Assembly: GCF_011170125.1 (NCBI RefSeq)
Contig: NZ_BLLN01000005.1
Span: 2,108,001 to 2,172,000, forward strand
Origin: Streptomyces diastaticus subsp. diastaticus
GTDB lineage: Bacteria; Actinomycetota; Actinomycetes; Streptomycetales; Streptomycetaceae
Direction of reading: 5' to 3'
DNA length: 64,000 nt
Both the position numbers and the translations under genes were made by a program. The notes beneath the pieces were generated by a model, which was not told the origin of the DNA, did no database searches, and was given only the letters and a program-made list of their open reading frames with translations. This document shows positions 8,121-16,705 of the stretch, piece after piece. How positions within the stretch are numbered: the first letter of the stretch is position 1; every line of letters begins with the position of its first letter.

Positions 8121-9572
8121 TCAGCCGCGCAGGGCCTGGACCGCGGCCTCCAGCCGCTTGCCGAAGTCCTCGTCCGCCTGGCGGAAGTTGTTGATGGCCC
8201 GCTCGGCGATGTCGTCGCGCGAGACACCGGCGATGTTCTGCGAGAGGTTCTCGATCAGGCGGGTCTTCTCGTCCTCCGACATCAGCCGGTAGAGGTTCCC
8301 GGCCTGCACGAAGTCGTTGTCCTCGGCGTGGCTGGGCGCCTCGGTGTCACCGGTCTCACCGGTGACGGGCAGGGGCTGCCAGAGCGCCCGGCCGGTCTCG
8401 GCGGGGCCGCCGAAGCTGTTGGGCTCGTAGTTCTTCGCACCCTTGTGGCGGCCGTCGTAGAGGAAGCCGTCACGGGAGTTGGTGCGCGCCTCGGTGGCGT
8501 GCGGACGGTTGACCGGCAGGTGGTCGGCGTTGATGCCGACGCGGTAGCGGTGCGCGTCGCCGTAGGCGAAGAGGCGGCCCTGGAGCATCTTGTCGGGCGA
8601 GGGCCCGATGCCCGGCACGAAGTGTGCGGGGCTGAAGATGGACTGCTCGACCTCGGCGAAGATGTTCTCCGGGTTGCGGTTGAGCTCCAGCTTGCCGATC
8701 TCGATCGGCGGGTAGTCCTCGTGCGGCCACACCTTGGTGAGGTCGAACGGGTTGAAGCGGTAGGTGGCCGCGTCGGCCGCCGGCATGATCTGCACCTGCA
8801 CGGTCCAGGACGGGTAGTCACCGCGCTCGATGGCCTCGCGCAGGTCCCGCTGGTGGCTGTCGGGGTCGAGCCCGGAGGTCTCGGCCGCCTCGGAGGTGGT
8901 GAGGTTCTTGATGCCCTGGTCGGTCTTGAAGTGGTACTTGACCCAGAAGACCTCGCCGGCCTCGTTGTTCCACTGGTAGGTGTGCGAGCCGTAGCCGTTC
9001 ATGTGGCGGTACGAGGCGGGGATGCCGCGGTCGCCGAAGAGCCAGGTCACCTGGTGGGTGGATTCGGGGCTGAGTCCCCAGAAGTCCCAGACGTTGTCCG
9101 CCTCCTGGGAGCCGGTGTACGGGTCGCGCTTCTGGGTGTGGATGAAGTCCGGGAACTTGATGGCGTCCTTGACGAAGAACACCGGGGTGTTGTTCCCGAC
9201 GAGGTCGTAGTTGCCGTCCTCGGTGTAGAACTTCAGCGAGAAGCCGCGCGGGTCGCGAACGGCGTCGGCCGCGCCAAGGTTGCCCGCCACCGTGGAGAAG
9301 CGCAGGAAGGTCTCGGTCTGCTTGCCGACCTCGGAGAGGAACTTGGCACGCGTCCACTGCGTGACGTCCGCGGTCACCGTGAAGGTGCCGTAGGCGCCGG
9401 CGCCGCGGGCGTGCACCACGCGCTCCGGGATGCGCTCGCGGTTGAAGTGGGCGAGCTTCTCCAGCAGCAGCTGGTCCTGGACCAGCACCGGACCTCCGAC
9501 GCCCGCCGTCTCGCTGTTCTGGTTGTCGGCGACCGGAGCCCCGGCCTCGGTCGTGAGCGGTCCCTGCGTCAC
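8121..9572 (-). CDS. katA: monofunctional haem catalase
   Basis: A 483-residue clade-3-type catalase that decomposes hydrogen peroxide in the cytoplasm. Visible residues: catalytic His in [16 protein letters not shown], catalytic Asn in [10 protein letters not shown], and the proximal haem Tyr in [15 protein letters not shown]. Start GTG at 9572 is chosen because AGGAGG lies five bases upstream; another GTG nine codons earlier lacks this. It is transcribed divergently from the Fur-family gene at 9717 and has a clear promoter (9630-9657) overlapped by a dyad, so peroxide-responsive repression is likely. Confidence 0.96.
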   Translation of the reverse strand: MTQGPLTTEAGAPVADNQNSETAGVGGPVLVQDQLLLEKLAHFNRERIPERVVHARGAGAYGTFTVTADVTQWTRAKFLSEVGKQTETFLRFSTVAGNLGAADAVRDPRGFSLKFYTEDGNYDLVGNNTPVFFVKDAIKFPDFIHTQKRDPYTGSQEADNVWDFWGLSPESTHQVTWLFGDRGIPASYRHMNGYGSHTYQWNNEAGEVFWVKYHFKTDQGIKNLTTSEAAETSGLDPDSHQRDLREAIERGDYPSWTVQVQIMPAADAATYRFNPFDLTKVWPHEDYPPIEIGKLELNRNPENIFAEVEQSIFSPAHFVPGIGPSPDKMLQGRLFAYGDAHRYRVGINADHLPVNRPHATEARTNSRDGFLYDGRHKGAKNYEPNSFGGPAETGRALWQPLPVTGETGDTEAPSHAEDNDFVQAGNLYRLMSEDEKTRLIENLSQNIAGVSRDDIAERAINNFRQADEDFGKRLEAAVQALRG

Positions 9573-9629
9573 GTGCGCCTCCTGCGATGAATCCTGCACA
9601 AACCTGTCCCTTGGCGAATGCCGTAACCG

Positions 9630-9657
9630 ATCCTACAATGGACAATGTCTAAGTCAA
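9630..9657 (-). promoter_or_regulatory. catalase promoter with overlapping Fur/CatR-type dyad
   Basis: On the minus strand TTGACT (9652-9657), a 16-bp spacer and TAGGAT (9630-9635) form a good vegetative promoter. The spacer contains TAGACATTGTCCA (9639-9651), an imperfect 6-1-6 dyad resembling PerR/CatR operators. Confidence 0.65.
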
Positions 9658-9675
9658 GTGATCATCCAAGATCAC
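9658..9675. promoter_or_regulatory. inverted repeat upstream of catalase -35
   Basis: GTGATC and GATCAC are separated by six bases, directly upstream of the catalase -35 and between it and the Fur-family gene. It may be a second operator site for the divergent pair. Confidence 0.4.
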
Positions 9676-9716
9676 ACCAGTTCGGGACTAGCTCCCCTCC
9701 CTGTTAGGCTGACTCC

Positions 9717-10133
9717 ATGAGTGACCTGCTGGAACGACTTCGCGGACGCGGCTGGCGGATGACCGCCCAGCGGCGCGTCGTGGCCGAGGTCCTCGACGGG
9801 GACCACGTGCACCTGACCGCTGACGAGGTGCACGCGAAAGCCGCCGCGAAGCTGCCGGAGATCTCCCGCGCGACGGTCTACAACACGCTCGGCGAGATGG
9901 TGACACTCGGCGAGGTCATCGAGGTGGCCACGGACGGCCGCGCCAAGCGGTACGACCCGAACGCGCACCGCCCCCACCACCACCTGGTCTGCGCCCGGTG
10001 CGGCGCCATCCGGGACGTGCACCCCACGGGAAACCCGCTGGCGGACCTGCCCGACCAGGAGCGCTTCGGCTTCACCGTCTCCGAGGTCGAGGTCACCTAC
10101 CGGGGCGTCTGCCCCCACTGCGCCGCCGCCTGA
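9717..10133 (+). CDS. catR: Fur-family transcriptional regulator, probably CatR/PerR-like
   Basis: A 138-residue Fur-family protein: winged-helix N-terminal part RMTAQRRVVAEVL...ISRATVYNTLGEMV, the metal-binding stretch HRPHHHLVCARCG, and a closing CPHC that with CARC forms the structural zinc site. Its position divergent from catalase fits the peroxide-sensing CatR of Streptomyces, which represses catalase; this assignment is by context. No Shine-Dalgarno precedes the ATG. TAGGCT at 9705-9710 lies seven bases upstream, so the transcript may be leaderless. Confidence 0.88.
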   Translation: MSDLLERLRGRGWRMTAQRRVVAEVLDGDHVHLTADEVHAKAAAKLPEISRATVYNTLGEMVTLGEVIEVATDGRAKRYDPNAHRPHHHLVCARCGAIRDVHPTGNPLADLPDQERFGFTVSEVEVTYRGVCPHCAAA

Positions 10134-10244
10134 GCCCACCCGCTCCCCCCTTCCGGGCCCCGGACGCGCCCCCAGGCCGCCGGGATCCCGCCGTCCCGTG
10201 ATCTCTCCCTGTCCACCGGACGACCCCGCCAACCCCGAACACGA

Positions 10245-10283
10245 CGAAGGCCCGGATTCTCCAGAAGAGAATCCGGGCCTTCG
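10245..10283 (-). terminator. terminator of initiator tRNA copy 1
   Basis: A 16-bp perfect stem (CGAAGGCCCGGATTCT and complement) with a 7-base loop lies just downstream of the tRNA. It is almost identical to the hairpin after the second copy at 12731. Confidence 0.85.
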
Positions 10284-10291
10284 CCCTTCAG

Positions 10292-10365
10292 TAGCGGGGA
10301 CAGGATTTGAACCTGCGACCTCTGGGTTATGAGCCCAGCGAGCTACCGAGCTGCTCCACCCCGCG
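10292..10365 (-). tRNA. tRNA-fMet (CAT), initiator
   Basis: A 74-base tRNA without encoded CCA. The 5' end is CGCGGGG and the 3' end CCCCGCTA, leaving an unpaired C1-T72, a mark of initiator tRNAs. The anticodon CAT (10329-10331) sits on a stem with three GC pairs (GGG/CCC), the second initiator mark. Identical to the copy at 12776-12849. Confidence 0.95.
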
Positions 10366-10377
10366 TCGACTCGATCC

Positions 10378-10406
10378 ACCTTACGCGCCCCCACCCACCA
10401 GCGCAA
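10378..10406 (-). promoter_or_regulatory. promoter of initiator tRNA copy 1
   Basis: On the minus strand TTGCGC (10401-10406), a 17-bp spacer and TAAGGT (10378-10383) lie 13 bp upstream of the tRNA 5' end. This fits a principal-sigma promoter. Confidence 0.6.
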
Positions 10407-10615
10407 ACCGCCCCCTGCGGCCACTCTCCGGCCCGTCGCCCCTCCGGCCCCGGCCGTCCCCCCACGCGGCACGCGCTTGCGGCCACCCCTCAAGCCCGGC
10501 CGACGCCCGAGGCCACCGGCGACCCGTGCCCGCGAGCGGCGAGCACCCCGCCACAACCGGCCCGGCCGGCGCCTGAGGCCAATCAGTGACCGTGCCCCCG
10601 GCCGACGCACGCCAC

Positions 10616-10641
10616 CCGGGCCGGGCCGCGGCCCGGCCCGG
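10616..10641 (-). terminator. terminator of the Sel1-repeat gene
   Basis: A perfect 26-base palindrome, CCGGGCCGGGCC-GC-GGCCCGGCCCGG, begins 12 bp after the stop codon of the Sel1-repeat gene. Confidence 0.7.
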
Positions 10642-10652
10642 CCCCCCGGCCG

Positions 10653-12425
10653 TCAGGCCGTGAGCTCCTGCTGAAGCTGATCCCGCAGCCGCCCCGCACG
10701 GGCGGCCACCTCCTCGGGCCCCAGCTCCACGGCCCGCCCACACCACCGGTCGGACTCGGCCAGCTCCCCGCGACGGGCGTGCAGCAGCGCCAGCCGGAGC
10801 GCGGCCCGCCCGTGCCCGGCGTCGGCGGCCTGCGTCCACCAGACGGCGGCCTCGGGCTCGCTCCCTTCGCGGGCCAGCAGCAGCCCGAGGTTGAAGGCGC
10901 CGTTCCGGCTGCCGGCCTCGGCCGCCGTGCGGTACCACCGCGCGGCCTCGACCACGTCACCGCGCGCAGCGGCGATCATCCCGATACGGACCTGCGCGCG
11001 CCGGTGCCCCAGGTGCGCGGCACGCTCGTACCACTCCTCGCTCTCGGTCCGCTCCAGGGCGGGCATCCCGAGGGCGGGCTGCTCCCCGTGCGGGGCACGG
11101 GCGTCGAGGAGGGAGGCGAGGTAGTAGGCGCCGTCGGCGCTGCCGCCGCCCGCCGCGCACCGCAGGTGGCGCTCGGCACCGCGCTCGTCGCCGTCGCGGA
11201 GCAGGGCGATCCCGGCCTGGAAGGCCGCCTCGGTGTGCCCGGCCGCGGCGGCCCTCTCGTACCACCGCTGGGCGCCGCGCTGGTCGCCGCGCCCGGCGTG
11301 CAGGATGCCGAGGTTGAACGCGGCATCGACGCTGCCGAGTTCGGCGGCCTTGGAGAACCAGGGCTCGGCGCCGTCCGCGTCGTTCTCCTGGAGGAGGAGG
11401 ACGGCGAGGGCGTTGGCGGCCTCGCGGTGGCCCGCGTAGGCGGCCCGGCGGTACCACTGGTCGGCCTGGGCGGTGCGGTTCTGCGCGGCGCAGAGCAGGC
11501 CGAGGTTGTAGGCGCCGTTGACGTCACCGGCGTCCAGGGCCGCGCGGTACCAGCGCTCGGCGGTCTGGGTCTCGCCCCGCTCGGCGTGGAGCGCGCCGAG
11601 GGCGTTGGCGGCGTTGCCGTCCCCCTCCTTGGCGGCCTTGAGCCACCACAGGGCGGCGTTCTCCTCGTCCCCGGCGTCCCGCAGCAGGAAGCCGAGCGCG
11701 CAGGCCGCCTCCGGCTCGCCCTCCTTGGCGGAGGTGAGGTACCAGCGGCCGGCCTCCTTCAGCTTGCCGCGGCCCTCCAGGATGGTGCCGAGCCGGAGCG
11801 CGGCGCGCCGATGCCCGCGGGCTGCGGCCTGGCGGTACCACTGTTCGGCCTCGTGCGCGGCGTCCTCGCTGGTGGCGCCGCGTTCGTCGAGGATGCGGGC
11901 GAGCCGATGCGCGGCCTCGCGGTGGCCCCGCTCGGCGGCGGCCCGCATCCACCGCTCGGCGCCCTCCTCGCGGCGGTGCTCCAGCAGGTCGGCGAGGGCG
12001 TAGGCGCCGAGGGCGTGGCCCTGCTCGGCGGACTGGCGCAGCCAGTACTCGGCGGCGGGCTCGTCGCCACGCTCGCGGTGGTGGCGGCCGAGGGCGTGGG
12101 CGGCGGCGGGCGACCCGGCGACGGCGGCCACCTTCCACCACCCGGCGGCCTCTTCGGCGTAGCCCCGCTGGTGGAGGAGGACGCCGAGGTTGTTGGCGGC
12201 GGCGCGGTCACCCTCGGCGGTGGCGGCGCGCAGCAGCGGTTCGGCGCCGTCGAGATCGCCCCGGCGCAGCAGTTCGGCGCCGATCACGCTCATCGAGGCG
12301 GTATCACCCGCGCCCGTCACGCCGAGTCGGCGCACCTCGTCCTCGGCCGTACCGGTGTCGGTGTCCTCCCGGTCGGCCGGCTCCACAAACCGGGCCATGT
12401 TCAACAGAGTCGCCTTGTCCCCCAT
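10653..12425 (-). CDS. Sel1/TPR-repeat protein
   Basis: A 590-residue soluble protein made almost entirely of Sel1-like repeats of 35-37 residues, e.g. AAANNLGVLLHQRGY, AAAHALGRHHRERGD, GAYNLGLLCAAQNR, AAFNLGILHAGRGD. I count roughly 13-14 repeats from about residue 45 to near the C-terminus; it has no enzymatic domain or signal peptide. Such proteins act as scaffolds; partners are unknown. Start ATG at 12425 (MGDKATLLNMARF) is chosen because streptomycete relatives begin MGDKATLL; its binding site is weak and the frame is open further upstream. It sits between the two initiator tRNA genes, all on the minus strand. Confidence 0.85.
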   Translation of the reverse strand: MGDKATLLNMARFVEPADREDTDTGTAEDEVRRLGVTGAGDTASMSVIGAELLRRGDLDGAEPLLRAATAEGDRAAANNLGVLLHQRGYAEEAAGWWKVAAVAGSPAAAHALGRHHRERGDEPAAEYWLRQSAEQGHALGAYALADLLEHRREEGAERWMRAAAERGHREAAHRLARILDERGATSEDAAHEAEQWYRQAAARGHRRAALRLGTILEGRGKLKEAGRWYLTSAKEGEPEAACALGFLLRDAGDEENAALWWLKAAKEGDGNAANALGALHAERGETQTAERWYRAALDAGDVNGAYNLGLLCAAQNRTAQADQWYRRAAYAGHREAANALAVLLLQENDADGAEPWFSKAAELGSVDAAFNLGILHAGRGDQRGAQRWYERAAAAGHTEAAFQAGIALLRDGDERGAERHLRCAAGGGSADGAYYLASLLDARAPHGEQPALGMPALERTESEEWYERAAHLGHRRAQVRIGMIAAARGDVVEAARWYRTAAEAGSRNGAFNLGLLLAREGSEPEAAVWWTQAADAGHGRAALRLALLHARRGELAESDRWCGRAVELGPEEVAARAGRLRDQLQQELTA

Positions 12426-12730
12426 AACGTCCATCGTTGCACCATCCGCAACCTTCGTACATCGGGAATCCCGCCGCCCGAAGGTCACTTCGGCGTTTTG
12501 TCGACATGCCCACAGGGAGACAAGTCAAACACATCTCGACCCCGCGGCGTCACCGTCCGCCTACCCTGCCAACGCCCTTTGACGTCGGGCGCCTTCACAC
12601 CTTTCGTACAGTGACGCAGGGCACACCGGGAGCCGGTGGCGTGTCATGGCTGTGGAGAGTTGGGGGAGAAGCCTCCGCAGCCGTGCCACGGTGGCACGGT
12701 TTGCACACCTTCGAGGGACCCCGGACATGA
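12426..12730. other. 305-bp gap with a 19-bp dyad
   Basis: This upstream region of the Sel1-repeat gene holds no supported gene. It contains the perfect dyad CCGTGCCAC-G-GTGGCACGG at 12681-12699. Confidence 0.5.
12681..12699. promoter_or_regulatory. perfect 19-bp dyad, operator-like
   Basis: Two 9-base arms mirror each other around one central G. It lies about 255 bp upstream of the Sel1-repeat start and about 32 bp downstream of the tRNA copy 2 terminator. No T-run follows. It could be an operator or a short hairpin. Confidence 0.35.
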
Positions 12731-12767
12731 CGAAGGCCCGGATTCCGATGAGGAATCCGGGCCTTCG
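12731..12767 (-). terminator. terminator of initiator tRNA copy 2
   Basis: A 16-bp perfect stem (CGAAGGCCCGGATTCC and complement) with loop GATGA, nearly identical to the hairpin after copy 1. Confidence 0.85.
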
Positions 12768-12775
12768 CCCTGTAG

Positions 12776-12849
12776 TAGCGGGGACAGGATTTGAACCTGC
12801 GACCTCTGGGTTATGAGCCCAGCGAGCTACCGAGCTGCTCCACCCCGCG
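12776..12849 (-). tRNA. tRNA-fMet (CAT), initiator, second copy
   Basis: Identical 74-base sequence to the copy at 10292-10365: anticodon CAT at 12813-12815, unpaired C1-T72 and three GC pairs in the anticodon stem. It lies 41 bp after the UPF0182 stop codon. A TACGGT hexamer at 12863-12868 is a candidate -10 element, with its -35 region reaching the UPF0182 3' end. Confidence 0.95.
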
Positions 12850-12890
12850 CCGTTGTGCGACAACCGTACCACGGCGCGGGGTGGGCCCGG

Positions 12891-15887
12891 TCAGCTCCGG
12901 TCGGCCGCCTGTTCCGCCGGCTTCTTGCCGCCGTCCTTCTCGTCCTTCTCGTCCTTGGCCGCGTCCTCGGAACCGGCGGAGCCGCCGGGGTCCTTGTCGG
13001 CGTTCTTGCCGGCACCCGCCTCGGCGTCGGCCTTCTCCATGGCTTCGAGCGCCTTCTCCAGCTCGGCCTGGGCCTTGCCGTACGCCTCCCAGTCGCCTTC
13101 CTTCAGCGCGGCCTGCCCGTCGTCGAACGCCTTCTGGGCGTCCTTCAGGGCCTCCTCCACCGCGTTGCCGCCGGTCGGCGGCTCGGTCGGCTTCTCGGGC
13201 TGCTCGCCCGGCGGCTGCTCGCCCTCGGCTCCGAAGATCTTGTCCAGCGCCTCGCCGAGGGTGTCCTCGAAGGCGGTGGCGCCACCGTAGGTGACCAGGA
13301 CCTTGCGGAGCAGCGGGTACTTGAGGCCGCCGCCTCGGACGTAGACCGGCTCGACGTAGAGCAGACCGCCGTCGAGGGGCACCGTCAGCAGGTTTCCGTA
13401 CTCGACCTCGGAGTCGCCGCCGCGCAGCAGGCGGATGGACTCGGCGATGTCCTGTTCGGAGTTGAACTGGCTCTGCACCTGCTTGGGGCCGCTGACCGTG
13501 GTGCTGGCCGGGAGTTTCAGGACTCTGATCTTCCCGTAGTCGTCCGCGTCCGCCTCCGCGTTGACCGCCATGAAGGCGCTCAGGTTGTCGCGGTTGTTGG
13601 GCGTGAACGTCGTGGTCAGCGAGAACGCCTGCTGCTCCTGGTCCGGCATCCGCATGCTGAGGTAGTAGGCGGGGACCGATTCGCCCGACTTGTTGGTCGG
13701 GTCGTCCGGAACCTGCCAGACCTGGCTGCCGGAGAGGAAGGTGTTGGCGTTGTCCACGTGGTAGCGGGTGAGCAGCTCACGCTGGACCTTGAAGAGGTCC
13801 TGCGGGTACCGCAGGTGGTCCATCAGCTCCTCGGAGATGTCGCTCCGCGGCTCGACCGTGCCGGGGAAGGACTTCATCCAGGTCTTGAGGACCGGGTCCT
13901 TGGTGTCCCACTCGTAGAGCTTCACCGTGCCGTCGTAGGCGTCGACGGTGGCCTTGACGGAGTTGCGGATGTAGTTGACCTGGTTCTCCTGGGCCACCAC
14001 CGCCCGCTGCTGGTTCTCCGCGGTCAGCGAGTCCGCCGTGGTGTCGCCGAGGGTGGTGCGCGAGGAGTACGGGTAGCCGTTGCTCGTCGTGTACGCGTCG
14101 ACGATCCACTGGATCTTGCCGTCGACCACGGCCGGGTAGGCGTCGCCGTCGATGGTCAGCCAGGGGGCGACCGCCTCGACGCGGTCCTTCGGGGTGCGGT
14201 TGTACAGGACCTGCGAGCCCTCACCGATCGCTCCCGAGTAGAGGATCTGCGGCTCGCCGAAGGCGACGGCGTAGGCGGCGCGGTTCACCGGGTTGGAGAG
14301 GTCGACCCCGCCCTTGCCGGAGAAGCTCGTCGTCTTCTCACCGTCGTCGTCGGAGTAGTCGATCTCCTTCTGGGGACCGCCGACGATCGAGTACTGCTCG
14401 GTGCGCTCGCCGTAGTAGATCCGCTGCTCGTACTTGTTCTTCACCAGGTCGCCCTTGGAGGGCAGGTCCGATTCGGTGAAGACCGGGCGGCCCTCGCCGT
14501 CGGCCGTGGTGCCCTCGGCGGCGACCACGCCGAACCCGTGGGTGTAGCGGAAGTGGTCGTTGATCCAGTTGTTCTTCGGGATGCCGTTGAGATTCAGCTC
14601 CCGCAGGCCGATGACGGTGTCCTTGGTGTTGCCGTCGGCGTCCTTGTAGCGGTCCACGTCCAGGTTCTGCGGGAAGGCGTAGTAGCCCTTCATCTGCTGA
14701 AGCTGCTGGAAGGTGGGCGAGACGATGTTCGGGTCGAGGAGGCGGATGCTGGCCGCCTTGGCGACCTCGCCGCGCAGCTCGGTGCGGTCCTCCGTCTCGG
14801 CCTTGCCCGAGTACTCGGTGACCTGCGCGTCGTCGATCCCGTAGGCCTTCTTGGTGGCCTTGAGGTTCTGCTCGACGTAGGGGGCTTCCTTGGCCTGCTC
14901 GTTCGGGTCGACCTGGAACTTCTGGACGATGGCCGGGTAGAGACCGCCGATGAGGATGGCGGAGAGGACCATGAGGCCGAAGCCGATCACCGGCAACTGC
15001 CAGGTGCGGCGCCACAGCGTCGCGAAGAACAGCAGGGCGCAGATCACGGCGATGCAGAAGAGGATCGTCTTCGCCGGGAGGTAGGCGTTGGCGTCGACGT
15101 ACCTGAGGCCGGTCCAGTTGCCCGCGGCCTTGAAGTCACTGGACTTCACCGCGAGGCCGTACCGGTCCAGCCAGTAGGCGACCGCCTTGAGGGCGACGAA
15201 GAGGCCGAGCAGCACCGAGAGGTGGCCGGTGGCCGCACCGGTGGCGCGGGCACCGGGGCTGGTGACGCGCAGTCCGCCGTAGAGGTAGTGGACCAGGGCG
15301 GCGGCGATCAGCGAGAGCACCACCGCGGCGAAGCCGAAGCCCAGCAGGAAGCGGTACCACGGCAGGTCGAAGGCGTAGAACGAGACGTCCTTGCCGAACT
15401 GCGGGTCCTTCTCACCGAAGGAGACGCCGTTGATCCACAGCAGCCAGGTCCGCCACTGCCCGGCCGCCGAGGCGCCGGAGATGAGTCCGATCACGGCGGT
15501 GACGCCGACGAGCATCCACTTCTTGTACGGCGCGATGCTCATCCGGTAGCGGTCGAGGCTCTGCTGCTCCAGCGACATGGCGCTGAGCGGTGGGCGCAGC
15601 CGGTGTGCCAGCCAGACGTTCACCCCCACCGCGAGCGCCATCAGGAGTCCGAAGACGAAGAACAGGCCGATCTTGGTCCACAGCGTGGTGGTGAAGACGG
15701 AGGAGAAGTCGACCGCCCGGTACCAGAGCCAGTCCGTCCAGAATCCGGCGAACATGACGAAGAGCATGGCCAGTACGGCCAGCACGCCCAACGTCATGAG
15801 CAGGGTCCTGGAGCGCCGGGACGGTCGGCCGACTCTGATCCGCGGCCCCGTGGGGCCTCCGCCGCGGTCCGGCATCTGGAAAGCCAA
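12891..15887 (-). CDS. UPF0182-family integral membrane protein
   Basis: A 998-residue protein. About seven hydrophobic segments lie in the first 340 residues (e.g. [20 protein letters not shown]), followed by a large domain, probably extracytoplasmic, with conserved stretches [25 protein letters not shown] and [13 protein letters not shown], typical of UPF0182/COG1615. The last 120 residues are low-complexity and rich in D, E, K and A. Function is not established. A TTG start at 15887 (then [13 protein letters not shown]) is chosen because GAGG lies nine bases upstream and relatives begin MAFQMPDR; the ATG at 15875 is an alternative. Confidence 0.88.
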   Translation of the reverse strand: MAFQMPDRGGGPTGPRIRVGRPSRRSRTLLMTLGVLAVLAMLFVMFAGFWTDWLWYRAVDFSSVFTTTLWTKIGLFFVFGLLMALAVGVNVWLAHRLRPPLSAMSLEQQSLDRYRMSIAPYKKWMLVGVTAVIGLISGASAAGQWRTWLLWINGVSFGEKDPQFGKDVSFYAFDLPWYRFLLGFGFAAVVLSLIAAALVHYLYGGLRVTSPGARATGAATGHLSVLLGLFVALKAVAYWLDRYGLAVKSSDFKAAGNWTGLRYVDANAYLPAKTILFCIAVICALLFFATLWRRTWQLPVIGFGLMVLSAILIGGLYPAIVQKFQVDPNEQAKEAPYVEQNLKATKKAYGIDDAQVTEYSGKAETEDRTELRGEVAKAASIRLLDPNIVSPTFQQLQQMKGYYAFPQNLDVDRYKDADGNTKDTVIGLRELNLNGIPKNNWINDHFRYTHGFGVVAAEGTTADGEGRPVFTESDLPSKGDLVKNKYEQRIYYGERTEQYSIVGGPQKEIDYSDDDGEKTTSFSGKGGVDLSNPVNRAAYAVAFGEPQILYSGAIGEGSQVLYNRTPKDRVEAVAPWLTIDGDAYPAVVDGKIQWIVDAYTTSNGYPYSSRTTLGDTTADSLTAENQQRAVVAQENQVNYIRNSVKATVDAYDGTVKLYEWDTKDPVLKTWMKSFPGTVEPRSDISEELMDHLRYPQDLFKVQRELLTRYHVDNANTFLSGSQVWQVPDDPTNKSGESVPAYYLSMRMPDQEQQAFSLTTTFTPNNRDNLSAFMAVNAEADADDYGKIRVLKLPASTTVSGPKQVQSQFNSEQDIAESIRLLRGGDSEVEYGNLLTVPLDGGLLYVEPVYVRGGGLKYPLLRKVLVTYGGATAFEDTLGEALDKIFGAEGEQPPGEQPEKPTEPPTGGNAVEEALKDAQKAFDDGQAALKEGDWEAYGKAQAELEKALEAMEKADAEAGAGKNADKDPGGSAGSEDAAKDEKDEKDGGKKPAEQAADRS

Positions 15888-15930
15888 GGTGCGCACCTCA
15901 GAAATTCGCGGGTGGTTGTTTCACGTCGTT

Positions 15931-15961
15931 TTGTCGCGTTGTCGATCGCTTTTGTCGATCG
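15931..15961. promoter_or_regulatory. TTGTCG direct repeats in the divergent gap
   Basis: TTGTCGATCG occurs at 15939-15948 and 15952-15961, and a third TTGTCG at 15931. They lie between the divergent UPF0182 and PPA1309-family genes, where a regulator or promoter would sit. Confidence 0.3.
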
Positions 15962-16046
15962 GTTCGGGCCCCGCGATCCTAGGGCCCACTGATGCAACTT
16001 ACGGAAGCTTTACTCAGTTCCCGATTCCGGGGGTCCAGGAGGCAGG

Positions 16047-16616
16047 ATGTTGCGCATGTCCAATCTCTCCCCCTCCGGCCCTCCGATGGCCGGCTCTCCC
16101 CTCACCCGCGCCGTGCTGGAGATCGACGAGTACGTCGCCGGTCTCGGCTGGGACCGTCCCGCCCTGCTCTTCGCCCTGGTCGACACCGGACGCCTGCGTT
16201 CCGAGGAGCCCGGTCTCGCCGACCGCCTCGGTATCGGCGAGGACGTGCCCGACGCCGCTCCTCTGACCCCGGTCGAACAGGAGGAGATCCCGGCCGGGAA
16301 GCCGCTGGACGAGTTCCTCGCCACCATCGCCTGGCCGGACGCGGTGGCCGGCTGCGCCATCGCCGTGGAGCGGCTGATGCTGCCGCCGTCGGCCGAGGCC
16401 CAGGTCCCCGACGGGCTCGGCGACGCCGCGCTGGCGAAGTGGGTCGCCGCCCACCCGGACCGCCAGGAGGTCCGGATGACGGTCGGCGTGCTCCGCGACG
16501 GCACCCGCGACTCCGCGCTGCGGCTGCGGGAGAAGGACGCCTCGACCGAGGTGCTGACCGGCGCGGACCTGGTCCCGGGACTGGCCGAGGCGCTGGCGGC
16601 GACCTTCGAGGAGTAG
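16047..16616 (+). CDS. PPA1309-family protein
   Basis: A 189-residue protein with the conserved actinobacterial layout SPLTRAVLEIDEYVAGLGWDRPALLFALVDT, AGKPLDEFLATIAWPDAVAGCAIAVERLMLPP, and VLRDGTRDSALRLREKD. No signal peptide or membrane helix. Function unknown. Start ATG at 16047 has AGGAGG four bases upstream; the ATG at 16056 (MSNLSPSG) is an alternative but is 13 bases from that site. Confidence 0.8.
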   Translation: MLRMSNLSPSGPPMAGSPLTRAVLEIDEYVAGLGWDRPALLFALVDTGRLRSEEPGLADRLGIGEDVPDAAPLTPVEQEEIPAGKPLDEFLATIAWPDAVAGCAIAVERLMLPPSAEAQVPDGLGDAALAKWVAAHPDRQEVRMTVGVLRDGTRDSALRLREKDASTEVLTGADLVPGLAEALAATFEE

Positions 16617-16631
16617 CCCGCCGGACGTACT

Positions 16632-16669
16632 CGGGGGCCCGTCCGCGCCGGTGCGCGGGCGGGCCCCCG
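16632..16669. terminator. bidirectional terminator
   Basis: An outer 10-bp stem CGGGGGCCCG/CGGGCCCCCG encloses an inner CCGCGC/GCGCGG stem. It lies between the convergent PPA1309-family and PDZ-protease genes. Confidence 0.8.
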
Positions 16670-16705
16670 GGGTGGGCGCGACGGTTTCTCGCGGTCCGCG
16701 ACGCG

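Noticed and set aside
10292..12849. tRNA-flanked genomic island (att sites)
   Set aside because: There is no integrase, the intervening gene is Streptomyces-like in composition, and the repeats are full tRNA plus terminator copies, not partial att duplicates.
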